A stretch of DNA of 12,079 bases from the NCBI GenBank assembly GCA_003525525.1, contig DQED01000075.1, positions 1 through 12,079 on the forward strand. The letters run 5' to 3'. This document shows, piece by piece, positions 1 through 6,625 of the stretch. A model generated the notes under the pieces. It made no database searches. It was not told the DNA's origin and was given only the letters and a program-made list of their open reading frames with translations. Position 1 is the stretch's first letter. Each line of letters begins with the position of its first letter. This stretch comes from Desulfovibrio sp. Its GTDB lineage: Bacteria > Desulfobacterota > Desulfovibrionia > Desulfovibrionales > Desulfovibrionaceae. The position numbers were made by a program, and so were the translations under genes.

Positions 1-43
1 CAAGGGGGTCCGGGGGGGATTATCCCCCCCGGCCGCCGGAGGC
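1..43 (+). repeat. Two-hairpin intergenic repeat, copy A (cut by window start)
   Basis: Copy A of a repeat found five times here. A perfect inverted repeat, CCGGGGGGGAT / ATCCCCCCCGG, sits at 10-20 and 22-32. It is followed by the conserved tail GCCGCCGGAGGC (32-43). The upstream half that would form the first hairpin lies outside the window; only its probable GGGGG right side (4-8) is visible. Compared with copies B and E, two A:T pairs in the stem have become G:C with both sides changed, so pairing is preserved. The GGAGG of the tail (38-42) lies 11 nt before the livF start and is the only Shine-Dalgarno-like sequence there. Confidence 0.85.
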
Positions 44-53
44 ACCTCTTCCC

Positions 54-773
54 ATGCTGACGCTGCGCAATGTCGATGTCCACTATGGCCGGGTGCACGC
101 CGTGCGCAGGGTGTCGCTGCACGTGGCCCCGGGCGAGATCGTGGCCTTGATCGGGGCCAACGGCGCGGGCAAGACCACGCTCCTTTCGGCCATTTCCGGC
201 GTGTTGCGCGCCTCCGGCGGCGAGATCGAGTTCGACGGGAAGAACATCGCCGCCGAGAAGCCCGAGCGCATCGTGCGTCTGGGGCTGTCCCAGGTGCCGG
301 AGCGGCGGCTGGTGTTCGGCCCCATGAGCGTGGAGGACAACCTGCTGCTCGGGGCGTATTCCTGTTTCGAGCGGCGTCGGGTCGCGGCGGACATGGAGGA
401 GCTTTATTCCATGTTCCCGGTGTTGGCCGAGCGTCGCGGGCAGCAGGCGGCGGCGCTTTCCGGCGGCGAGCAGCAGATGCTGGCCCTTGGGCGCGCGCTC
501 ATGGCCCGGCCACGCTGCCTGCTCCTGGACGAGCCGGGCATGGGCCTTGCGCCGCAGGTGTGCAAGGAGATTTTCCGTCATGTCGCGGCGCTGCGGCGGG
601 ACAAGGGCCTCACGGTGCTGCTTGTGGAGCAGAACGCCAAGAGCGCCCTGGCCGTGGCCGACCGGGGCTACGTGCTGGAGACCGGCCGGGTGCTGTTATC
701 CGGCACGTCCGAGGAACTGCTCGCCAACCGCGACGTGCGGCGGGCGTATCTGGGCCGGGAGAAAGAGGCATAG
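54..773 (+). CDS. livF: Branched-chain amino acid ABC transporter ATP-binding protein LivF
   Basis: This is the 239-residue cytoplasmic ATPase of a high-affinity branched-chain amino acid (or related carboxylate/aromatic) importer of the Liv type, usually paired with LivG on the LivHM permease. Visible motifs are Walker A GANGAGKTT (residues 34-42), signature LSGGE (135-139), Walker B CLLLDEP with D159 and E160, and the LLVEQN switch segment, in which Gln replaces His as is usual in LivF. Length matches the family (about 233-240). The ATG at 54 gives a normal N terminus; its only ribosome-binding candidate is the tail of repeat A. It lies 2 nt upstream of paaK in the same direction, an arrangement often seen with liv and indolepyruvate oxidoreductase genes in sulfate reducers. 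The substrate could therefore be an aromatic amino acid or acid; that part is inference. The remaining transporter genes must lie left of the window. Confidence 0.95.
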   Translation: MLTLRNVDVHYGRVHAVRRVSLHVAPGEIVALIGANGAGKTTLLSAISGVLRASGGEIEFDGKNIAAEKPERIVRLGLSQVPERRLVFGPMSVEDNLLLGAYSCFERRRVAADMEELYSMFPVLAERRGQQAAALSGGEQQMLALGRALMARPRCLLLDEPGMGLAPQVCKEIFRHVAALRRDKGLTVLLVEQNAKSALAVADRGYVLETGRVLLSGTSEELLANRDVRRAYLGREKEA

Positions 774-775
774 CC

Positions 776-2089
776 ATGCGCGAATGTTTCGAACCGCAAT
801 TCGAGGCCATGGACCGGGCCGAGCTGGCCCAGTTGCAACTGGAGCGGCTCCAGCAGACCTTGCTGCGCGTGGGCAGGAACGTGCCGCTTTACCGCAAGCG
901 TTTCGCCGAGCACGACATCGACCCCGAGACGTTCGCCGACGTGGCCGATTTGCGCCGGCTGCCGTTCACCACCAAGGCCGATTTGCGCGAGGCGTATCCG
1001 TACGGGCTGTTCGCGGTGCCGCTTCGGGACGTGGTGCGGCTGCACGCCTCGTCGGGCACGTCGGGCAAGCCGGTCGTGGCGGGTTACACGCGAAACGACG
1101 TGAAGACCTGGTCGCGGCTGGTGGGCCGGGTGCTGGTCGCGGCCGGGGCCGGGCGCGACGACGTGGTGCAGATCGCGCTCGGGTACGGGCTTTTCACGGG
1201 CGGCATCGGCTTTCATTACGGGGCCGAGGCCGTGGGCGCGGCCGTCATTCCCGCATCGAGCGGCGGCACGCGTCGGCAGATCGCAATCATGCAGGACTAC
1301 CGTACCACGGTGTTCGTGGCCACGCCGAGCTACGCCCTGCATCTGGCCGAGACCATCGAGGCCATGGACGTCAACGTCAATTCCCTGTCCCTGCGTTTCG
1401 GCCTGTTCGGTGCCGAGACCTGGACCGAGGCCATGCGCGCGGCCATCGAGGACCGCCTGAAGCTCACAGCCACGGACAACTATGGCTTAAGCGAAATCAT
1501 GGGGCCGGGCGTGGCCGGCGAGTGCCTGGAAAAGGCCGGCATGCACGTCAGCGAAGACCATTTTTTCATCGAGATCGTGGACCCGGCCACGGGCGAGCCG
1601 CTGCCCGACGGCGAGGAGGGCGAGCTGGTCGTGACCACGCTGACCAAGGAAGCCTTTCCCATGATCCGCTTCCGCACGGGCGACGTGACGCGCATCCTCC
1701 CCGGTCCCTGCGCGTGCGGCCGCACCATGCGCCGCATCGGCCGCATCGTCGGGCGCTGCGACGACATGCTCATCATCCGCGGCGTCAACGTCTTTCCCTC
1801 GCGCATCGAATCCATTCTGCTCGAAGTGGAAGGCACTACGCCCAATTACCGCATCGTGCTCGAGCGCAAGGGCGCGCTGGACGAGGCCCTGGTCGAGGTG
1901 GAGCCCACCGAGGAGCTTTTATTCGACCGCGTGGCCGAACATCAGGCGCTGCTCGACAAGCTCGGCCGGCGTTTCGCGTCGGAACTCGGCGTGGGGCTTG
2001 GCGTCAAGCTCGTGGAACCGGGCAGCCTCGCCCGGGGCCAGGAAGGCAAGACCATCCGCGTCGTGGACCGCCGCGGCATCGCCCGCTAG
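776..2089 (+). CDS. paaK: Phenylacetate-CoA ligase family protein (PaaK-like)
   Basis: This 437-residue adenylate-forming enzyme converts an arylacetate, typically phenylacetate or indoleacetate, plus ATP and CoA into the acyl-CoA. The nucleotide-binding P-loop SSGTSGKP is at residues 92-99, the adenylation core YGLSEIMGPGV starts at Y236, and FRTGD (299-303, with D303 the ribose-contacting Asp) precedes a CACGR segment and the mobile C-terminal lid region with GRCDDMLIIRGVNVFPS. Length is typical (about 430-440). A longer reading of the frame exists, but the ATG at 776, 2 nt after the livF stop and preceded by a purine-rich AGAAAGAGG, gives the family N terminus. In anaerobes such ligases often run in reverse to make ATP from the acyl-CoA produced by indolepyruvate ferredoxin oxidoreductase. 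That role is inferred from knowledge of related clusters. The exact aromatic substrate cannot be told from sequence. Confidence 0.93.
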   Translation: MRECFEPQFEAMDRAELAQLQLERLQQTLLRVGRNVPLYRKRFAEHDIDPETFADVADLRRLPFTTKADLREAYPYGLFAVPLRDVVRLHASSGTSGKPVVAGYTRNDVKTWSRLVGRVLVAAGAGRDDVVQIALGYGLFTGGIGFHYGAEAVGAAVIPASSGGTRRQIAIMQDYRTTVFVATPSYALHLAETIEAMDVNVNSLSLRFGLFGAETWTEAMRAAIEDRLKLTATDNYGLSEIMGPGVAGECLEKAGMHVSEDHFFIEIVDPATGEPLPDGEEGELVVTTLTKEAFPMIRFRTGDVTRILPGPCACGRTMRRIGRIVGRCDDMLIIRGVNVFPSRIESILLEVEGTTPNYRIVLERKGALDEALVEVEPTEELLFDRVAEHQALLDKLGRRFASELGVGLGVKLVEPGSLARGQEGKTIRVVDRRGIAR

Positions 2090-2132
2090 CCCGCAACAAA
2101 CCTCCAATAGCCCTGCCCCTAGGTGTTAGCCC

Positions 2133-2183
2133 CCTCGTCGAGGAGGTCCAGGAGGGGATCATCCCCTCCTGGCCGCCGGAGGC
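2133..2183 (+). repeat. Two-hairpin intergenic repeat, copy B
   Basis: A complete copy between convergent paaK and the AarF/UbiB gene. Hairpin 1 is CCTC-GTC-GAGG (2133-2136, 2140-2143), then spacer AGGTCC, then hairpin 2 with perfect 12-nt arms CCAGGAGGGGAT (2148-2159) and ATCCCCTCCTGG (2161-2172), then tail GCCGCCGGAGGC (2172-2183) and a pyrimidine-rich run. Positions 2139-2183 are identical over 45 nt to copy E at the far end of the window. It may serve as a bidirectional transcription stop for the convergent genes, although there is no true T-run directly after the stem. Confidence 0.88.
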
Positions 2184-2205
2184 ATCTTTCTCTTCTCTCC
2201 CCTCC

Positions 2206-3756
2206 TCATCGCAGCGCGAGCCACACGCGTACGGCTCCGGCGACAAAGAGGGTCCAGGCCACGGGCACGGCGTGGGGCACGTCGGTCAATGCCGCGAGGA
2301 AGCCGGCGGCGATGAGCAAAATCCCCAGCGCGAACTTGCGCAGGTAGGGCCGCAGCCGCTCGCCCGCGTATTCCATGGTTTCCGGCGAGAGCTTGACCGC
2401 GAGGCTCGCTTCGCTGAGTTCCAGGAGCACGGTTTTCATGCGCCGCAGCGTCAGCGGCAGCCCGGCCAGTTCCTGGCGCACGGTGGGGAAGAGCCCGGCC
2501 TCCGCGCCCATGGCCCGGGTGAGGTTTTTGCGCAGGAGCGGCAGGATGTCCTTCACGCCGTTGAAATTCTCGATGTACGTGGTGCCCAGGCCCTCGATGA
2601 GCGTGCTTGCGCGCATGACGTAGACCACGTCCTGCGGCACCTTGAAGGGCAGGTCCTTCATGGAGGCCAGCACCGAGAAGGCCAGCGCCTGCATGGACGC
2701 GGCGGACAGGCCCGCGTCGCCGAAGATGTCGAACATGCGTTCGGCGAATTCCATCATTTCGGAAGGGTCGGCCCCGGCCGCGACGATGCCGAGCCGTTTG
2801 CAGGCCTTGATGAACCCCTCGTACTCCCGGTCGTGGGCGGTTTTCGCCACCTCGATCATGGCCACGCGCGTGTCCGCCGGCAGGCGTTTGACCATGCCGA
2901 AGTCAAGGAGCGTAATGCCGCCGTCCTCGCGCACCAGGATGTTGCCCGGGTGCGGGTCGGCGTGGAAGTAGCCGCGCACGAGCATCTGTTCGATGTAAAA
3001 GGCGATGATGGCGTCGAGGACCTTGCGGAAGGGGATGCCGGCCGCGGCCAGGGCGTCCTTGTCGTCGATGCGAAGCCCGGTCTCGAAGCTCATGACCAGC
3101 GCGTCGGCGCTGGAAAGCGCCGGCTCCGGCACGGGAAAGCGCACCGTCCCGTCGCCGTAGGCGTCGGTGAACTTGCGCAGGTTGGAAAGCTCCACCGACA
3201 GGTCCACTTCCTTGACGATCATGGCGGAAAATTCCGCCAGCACGGCTTCCACGGAATTTTTCGTCGCCCGGGAGAAAAAGGGCGTGAACACGGAGAGCAT
3301 GGCGCGCACGAGGAAGATGTCGTCGCGCACGCGTTTGGCAACGCCCAGCCGGCGCAGCTTGACCGCGACCTTGCGCCCGTCCGGGAGCGTGGCCGCGTGC
3401 ACCTGGCCGATGGAGGCGCTGGCGATGGGCGCGGGGTCGAAGGAAGAAAACGGCGGGACGTCGCCGAAGGCCCGGGCGAAGGCTTCCCGGAAATCGGCTT
3501 CGCACATGGGGGCCACTTCGTCGTGGATGCCTCGCAGTTCGGCGAGGTAGTCGTCGGTGAAGAAGTCCGCGCGCGTGGCCAGCACTTGCGCGAGCTTGAT
3601 GAAGCTCGCGCCGAGCGTCAGGATGGCGACCTTGAGCTCGCGCGGCGGCAGGGGGCGCAGGAAAAGAAAACTCTCCCCGCGCCGCACGAGCACGAAAACC
3701 GTGTGCAGGAACCGGAAGGCCAGCCAGACCCGCGACGGGGCCAAGGCGGCCGGCAT
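2206..3756 (-). CDS. AarF/UbiB/ABC1-family atypical kinase, membrane-anchored
   Basis: This 516-residue member of the ABC1/ADCK/UbiB family consists of ancient protein-kinase-like ATPases that support isoprenoid quinone metabolism; in this type of organism the quinone would be menaquinone. The Ala-rich-loop region reads ASASIGQVH, followed by catalytic Lys in VAVK (K133), the catalytic loop HADPHPGN (H265-N272) and the metal-binding DFG (D285-G287). The C terminus has two hydrophobic helices, starting around FALGILLIAAGFLAAL, typical of the membrane anchor. The hallmark KxGQ motif reads K54-L-A-Q57, with Ala instead of Gly. The start ATG (3756-3754) overlaps the stop of the phasin-like gene by one base (TGATG), so translation is probably coupled. 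A biochemical role in quinone synthesis is by family only; a general lipid or envelope role is equally possible. Confidence 0.92.
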   Translation of the reverse strand: MPAALAPSRVWLAFRFLHTVFVLVRRGESFLFLRPLPPRELKVAILTLGASFIKLAQVLATRADFFTDDYLAELRGIHDEVAPMCEADFREAFARAFGDVPPFSSFDPAPIASASIGQVHAATLPDGRKVAVKLRRLGVAKRVRDDIFLVRAMLSVFTPFFSRATKNSVEAVLAEFSAMIVKEVDLSVELSNLRKFTDAYGDGTVRFPVPEPALSSADALVMSFETGLRIDDKDALAAAGIPFRKVLDAIIAFYIEQMLVRGYFHADPHPGNILVREDGGITLLDFGMVKRLPADTRVAMIEVAKTAHDREYEGFIKACKRLGIVAAGADPSEMMEFAERMFDIFGDAGLSAASMQALAFSVLASMKDLPFKVPQDVVYVMRASTLIEGLGTTYIENFNGVKDILPLLRKNLTRAMGAEAGLFPTVRQELAGLPLTLRRMKTVLLELSEASLAVKLSPETMEYAGERLRPYLRKFALGILLIAAGFLAALTDVPHAVPVAWTLFVAGAVRVWLALR

Positions 3757-4034
3757 CAGATCGACTTTTGCGTCAGCAGCGCCTTCAGTTCCGCGATGTC
3801 CTGCTTGGTGGCCAGGCCCATGCCTTCGAGCACCTTGCGCAGTTCCTCGCGGATACGGGCGTTCATGGCTTCTTCTTCCTGCTTGGCCCGCGCCTTGGCG
3901 TCGTCCAGGAACTTCTGCGCCTCGGTCTTGGACAGCTCGCCGCGTTTTTCCAGGTCGTCCACGAACGCCTCGAACTTGTCCTTGGCCAGAAAGGCCGCGC
4001 CCAGTCCCATGTAGAGCAGATCGACGGGTTTCAT
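3756..4034 (-). CDS. Phasin-family / PHA synthesis regulator-like small protein
   Basis: A 92-residue helical protein beginning MKPVDLLYMGLGAAFLAK, followed by an acidic and basic amphipathic helix (KFEAFVDDLEKRGELSKTEA) and a C-terminal helical segment containing ATKQDIAELKALL. This layout matches the short phasin-like proteins (COG3937-type) that in many bacteria sit directly beside AarF/UbiB genes. The usual description is a polyhydroxyalkanoate granule or PHA-regulation protein, but the real function of this branch is unclear. I chose the ATG at 4034 because GAGG lies 8 nt upstream; an in-frame TTG at 4067 would add 11 residues and has no clear ribosome-binding site. It is translationally coupled to the UbiB-like gene. 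Its upstream flank is cut to 42 nt by the stop of the AT-rich coiled-coil gene, so it may depend on readthrough from that gene or on a promoter inside its 3' end. Confidence 0.8.
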   Translation of the reverse strand: MKPVDLLYMGLGAAFLAKDKFEAFVDDLEKRGELSKTEAQKFLDDAKARAKQEEEAMNARIREELRKVLEGMGLATKQDIAELKALLTQKSI

Positions 4035-4059
4035 AGAGGGTGCCTCGCCTATTTGCGGA

Positions 4060-5880
4060 GTTCTCAAAGGGTTAAATCATTCATTCCCAAAGATCTTCTT
4101 GTATTGTGAAAGCAGAAGACTGTTTTCAGTCTTCAACTGTTTCACTTGCTCCACTATTTTTCTGTTGATGGCCATTGTATTATCATAATCATTTTTAAGT
4201 TTGCAATATTTATTTTTCATCGCATAGTGATCTTTTTTGAGAGCAACTAGGTCATCTTCTTTCTTTTTGTATCCAAAAAGTAAAACATTGCTTCTTTCGA
4301 GGTCAATTTTAAGTTGTTTATTCTCTACAAATATCTGTCTAAATTTTAACACTTGAATTGCAAGTTGAGTGTATTTGCTGTTGACAACAGAAAGAGAGGT
4401 GTTAAGTCTTTTGATGGTTGCAAGGTGGCGAGTATTTTCTCTTCGTAAATCCGACATCATCTCGATAGATCGTCTTTTTTCTGGGTCTTCTTTAATAATC
4501 TTCAGCTTGTTGTCTTTTAATTTCATGAAAGAAGCCAGCTTGTCCTTCTCTTGGGACAATAAATCGAGTAAATTCGGCATTGTATTTTCCCCGCACTCTT
4601 TTCTGTCTATGACTTCAGATAGCTTTCCATTAATGTCTCCCAGTTCTTTAAAACTATATGCCTCTTGGTGTAGTTCTTCTATCTTAACCGCAGGGTTTTT
4701 ATCCATAAATAAACTAGAAGCAGACTGCAGTTGGCTTTCTAGCTCATCTAGTTTTTTATACAGTGTTTGGTTTTCCTCGATAATTGATTTAAGTTTTGAA
4801 AATTCATCGGAGTTTTCACAAAGCTTAAGAATCTTGTCTTTGGTTTCCTTTTCGCTTGCTGCAATTCTTTCGGAAAATTTTTTCTTTTCAATTTCAAGAC
4901 CATTGATAGCGGTGATTAGATCGCCACAGGACGAACTATCGCCCGCTATTGCATTTATTATGTTGTCTTGATGTTCAATTTTCGCCTGTAAATAACCAAT
5001 TTTTTCTTCGAGCTCAAACAAATCATCTGTCTCGGTATTGACCTCGCTGTTTAAGAGTTCTGATTTTGTATATTTTGAAATCAGCTGCCTGTATTTTGCT
5101 TCATTCTTTTCAAGATTATCAATATGCTTTTTCAGGGCTATAATTTTCTCATGATATATCTCACATTTCCGATTTAATTCAACAGCCTGAGTTAAAAAAG
5201 ATTCTTTGCCTTCACTCAAGAAAAGCTCATCTCCAGACGACATCTCATTGTTTATTATTTGCTTTTCAAATATTGCAAGTTGCTCCTTTAATGAGGTGTT
5301 TTCATCTGCCAAATCTCGCAACTTAGAATTTTCTAAAGAAAAGTCTTCAACAAGCAATGCCTTACTTTTTTCCGGGATGGAGCTAAACGATTCATAGGAG
5401 TTCTCGTTAATCAAGCCTATTTCGCGTAATTTTTCAAACCTTACAAATATTTCCTTGTGTACAAATAGTAACATTTTTTTGACGGTGTCAATGCGAGTAA
5501 CTTGAGTTTTGATGTAGTCTCCAAATTCTAAAATCTTGCGCAGGACGACACCTTTTTTGTGAGAATTTGTGTTTAACCCGGACGCCGGTCGCTTGTCCTC
5601 TTTTTTCGCTTCAGATGTACCCTGAGTTCCTGTAGCCGACAGGTCCGGAGCTACCTCACTCCGGAATAAACGCTTGAACACTCTTACAACGCTATTTTTA
5701 TTCATAAAATCATCCTTGTGGATACTCCGCCAGCACATTTGTCATAAATTGTCAGCTACTCATGGCGAAACGATACGTTTTGTTAAATCCTTCCTCCTCT
5801 ATTTGTAATAGAAATTTTATTCATGATTGCAGCGGAAACTAATCTTGTCGAGAAAAAATAATATAGTTTAATCGTATCAG
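4060..5880. other. AT-rich compositional island
   Basis: GC content drops abruptly at about 4060, within the phasin leader, and recovers at about 5880. Neighbouring genes use mostly G or C at third codon positions, whereas this stretch uses mainly A and T. The island contains only the coiled-coil gene and its leader. No integrase, tRNA or flanking direct repeat was found, so the mechanism of entry is not visible. Confidence 0.85.
4077..5705 (-). CDS. Long coiled-coil protein of unknown function, AT-rich orphan
   Basis: I do not recognise this 542-residue protein. There is no signal peptide or membrane helix, so it should be cytoplasmic. Residues 1-20 form a basic amphipathic start (VVRVFKRLFR). 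About 25 polar, probably disordered residues follow (TGTQGTSEAKKEDKRPASG). From about residue 105 almost the whole chain is heptad-like, rich in Glu, Lys, Leu, Asn and Ser, with segments such as LENSKLRDLADENTSLKEQ, LEIEKKKFSERI and VKQLKTENSLLLSQYKK. A short stretch around GDSSSCGD (near residue 255) and one around ECGENTMPNL break the helix. The ATG at 5705 is preferred because AAGGATG sits 7 nt upstream; an in-frame ATG at 5738 has no ribosome-binding site. Base composition is far lower in GC than every neighbour (about one third GC in lines counted), indicating recent acquisition. A cytoskeletal, scaffold or SMC-like role is conceivable but unsupported. Confidence 0.85.
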   Translation of the reverse strand: MNKNSVVRVFKRLFRSEVAPDLSATGTQGTSEAKKEDKRPASGLNTNSHKKGVVLRKILEFGDYIKTQVTRIDTVKKMLLFVHKEIFVRFEKLREIGLINENSYESFSSIPEKSKALLVEDFSLENSKLRDLADENTSLKEQLAIFEKQIINNEMSSGDELFLSEGKESFLTQAVELNRKCEIYHEKIIALKKHIDNLEKNEAKYRQLISKYTKSELLNSEVNTETDDLFELEEKIGYLQAKIEHQDNIINAIAGDSSSCGDLITAINGLEIEKKKFSERIAASEKETKDKILKLCENSDEFSKLKSIIEENQTLYKKLDELESQLQSASSLFMDKNPAVKIEELHQEAYSFKELGDINGKLSEVIDRKECGENTMPNLLDLLSQEKDKLASFMKLKDNKLKIIKEDPEKRRSIEMMSDLRRENTRHLATIKRLNTSLSVVNSKYTQLAIQVLKFRQIFVENKQLKIDLERSNVLLFGYKKKEDDLVALKKDHYAMKNKYCKLKNDYDNTMAINRKIVEQVKQLKTENSLLLSQYKKIFGNE

Positions 5881-5993
5881 ATAGTTCGGCGACTGGCGAC
5901 GCACCAGGAGAAATTCGTGCGGCGATTACGGCGATGCCGCCTCTCCTCTTTGCCTTCATCTGACTGCACTAATTCGGCCATTGTGAACAGGGC
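5706..5993 (-). promoter_or_regulatory. Leader of the coiled-coil gene and composition boundary
   Basis: A 288-nt stretch without a convincing gene. On the minus strand the first part (5993-5881) is GC-richer and starts, right at the ahbB stop, with GCCCTGTTCACAATGG, which has the look of an insertion-sequence end. The second part (5880-5706) is AT-rich, with runs such as TAAACTATATTATTTTTT, and probably carries the promoter of the coiled-coil gene; no pair of good -35/-10 boxes stands out. A strong purine-rich AGAGGAGGAAGGA (5800-5788) looks like a ribosome-binding site but has no start codon at a workable distance. A small dyad AAACG-ATA-CGTTT lies at 5768-5780. Confidence 0.35.
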
Positions 5994-6482
5994 CTAGAAG
6001 TAGCGCATGCTGACTTTTTTCAGTTCCTTGAGGCTGAAAAGCATGGCGTAGTCGTCGAGGCCCGTGGCCGCGCAAAGCGCCTCCACCACGGCCCGGCAGG
6101 CGTCCTGGGTGCGGCCGTGGATCATGGTGTAGAGGTTGTAGGGCCAGTCCAGGCAGTTGACGCGGTGGTAGCAGTGGCTGATCTCCGGGCGCTTTGCCAT
6201 GATCGCGCCGATGCGGTCCACGTCCTCTTCCGGCACGTACCAGGCGACCATGACGTTGGCCCCGAAACCGGCCTTCTGGTGCTTGAGCGTCGCGCCGAAG
6301 CGGCGGATTTCGCCGGTTGCGGCCATGCGCGAGAGGAGGTCCAGCACATGGGCCTCGTCCGTGCCCACGGCTGCGGCGATGTCGGCGTAGGGCGCGGCCG
6401 AGTCCGGCAGCGAGCCCTGCACCCGTTTGAGGATTTCCCGATCGATGTCCGAAAGCGGCGTGGCGGCGTGTTGTGCGCCCAT
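5994..6482 (-). CDS. ahbB: Siroheme decarboxylase subunit, AhbB-type (Lrp/AsnC-like)
   Basis: A 162-residue protein of the AhbA/AhbB/NirDHLG family. With AhbA it removes two acetate carboxyls from siroheme to give didecarboxysiroheme, an early step of the alternative heme pathway used by sulfate reducers and archaea. Residues about 10-60 form an Lrp-type winged-helix domain, ending in IRRFGATL. The second half is the RAM-like domain with the motif HCYHR (H103-R107) and WPYNLYTMIHG (W113-G123), then a C-terminal LKELKKVSMRYF. The HCYxR plus WPYNLYxMIHG pattern is what I associate with AhbB rather than AhbA; the choice between subunits is from memory of the family. The ATG at 6482 has GGGAG about 5 nt upstream; an in-frame TTG at 6509 is a weaker start. 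No ahbA is present in the window. It diverges from gpsA across 143 nt. Confidence 0.82.
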   Translation of the reverse strand: MGAQHAATPLSDIDREILKRVQGSLPDSAAPYADIAAAVGTDEAHVLDLLSRMAATGEIRRFGATLKHQKAGFGANVMVAWYVPEEDVDRIGAIMAKRPEISHCYHRVNCLDWPYNLYTMIHGRTQDACRAVVEALCAATGLDDYAMLFSLKELKKVSMRYF

Positions 6483-6506
6483 GGCGTCTCCCGTTTGCGA
6501 GGTCGT

Positions 6507-6532
6507 CAAAGCCTTTGTCTCTATCGGCTTTG
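6507..6532. promoter_or_regulatory. Dyad CAAAGCC-N12-GGCTTTG between ahbB and gpsA
   Basis: A perfect 7-nt inverted repeat, arms 6507-6513 and 6526-6532 with a 12-nt spacer, lies 25 nt upstream of the ahbB start in the divergent region. It could be an operator for either gene or a leader hairpin in the ahbB mRNA. A second palindrome, CGGCCG-AAC-CGGCCG (6570-6584), followed by TAAAAA, sits closer to gpsA. No strong promoter pair is evident; TATGCT (6533-6538) is a possible -10 for gpsA without a good -35. Confidence 0.3.
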
Positions 6533-6625
6533 TATGCTAGAGGCAACAGCGGCGCGACTCCGCACGACGCGGCCGAACCGGCCGTAAAAACCAGTGCAGG
6601 CGGGGCGGGCGCGGAGGCGAATCGG

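Noticed and set aside
2148..2172. Repeat copies as simple intrinsic terminators
   Set aside because: The stems are strong but none is directly followed by a T-run; the conserved GC-rich tail comes first, and copies C and D lie antisense to flanking genes, so a plain terminator does not explain the whole element.
487..4014. Very long open frame (1175 codons) on the plus strand crossing livF, paaK and the minus-strand UbiB gene
   Set aside because: It is out of frame with recognised genes on both strands, is rich in Arg, Gly, Ala and His, and has no family motif; it is a GC-driven shadow frame.
5877..5981. 34-codon minus-strand frame (ATG at 5981, basic RRHRRNRR segment) after ahbB
   Set aside because: No ribosome-binding site, starts almost inside the preceding stop region, and composition looks like a decayed element rather than a gene.
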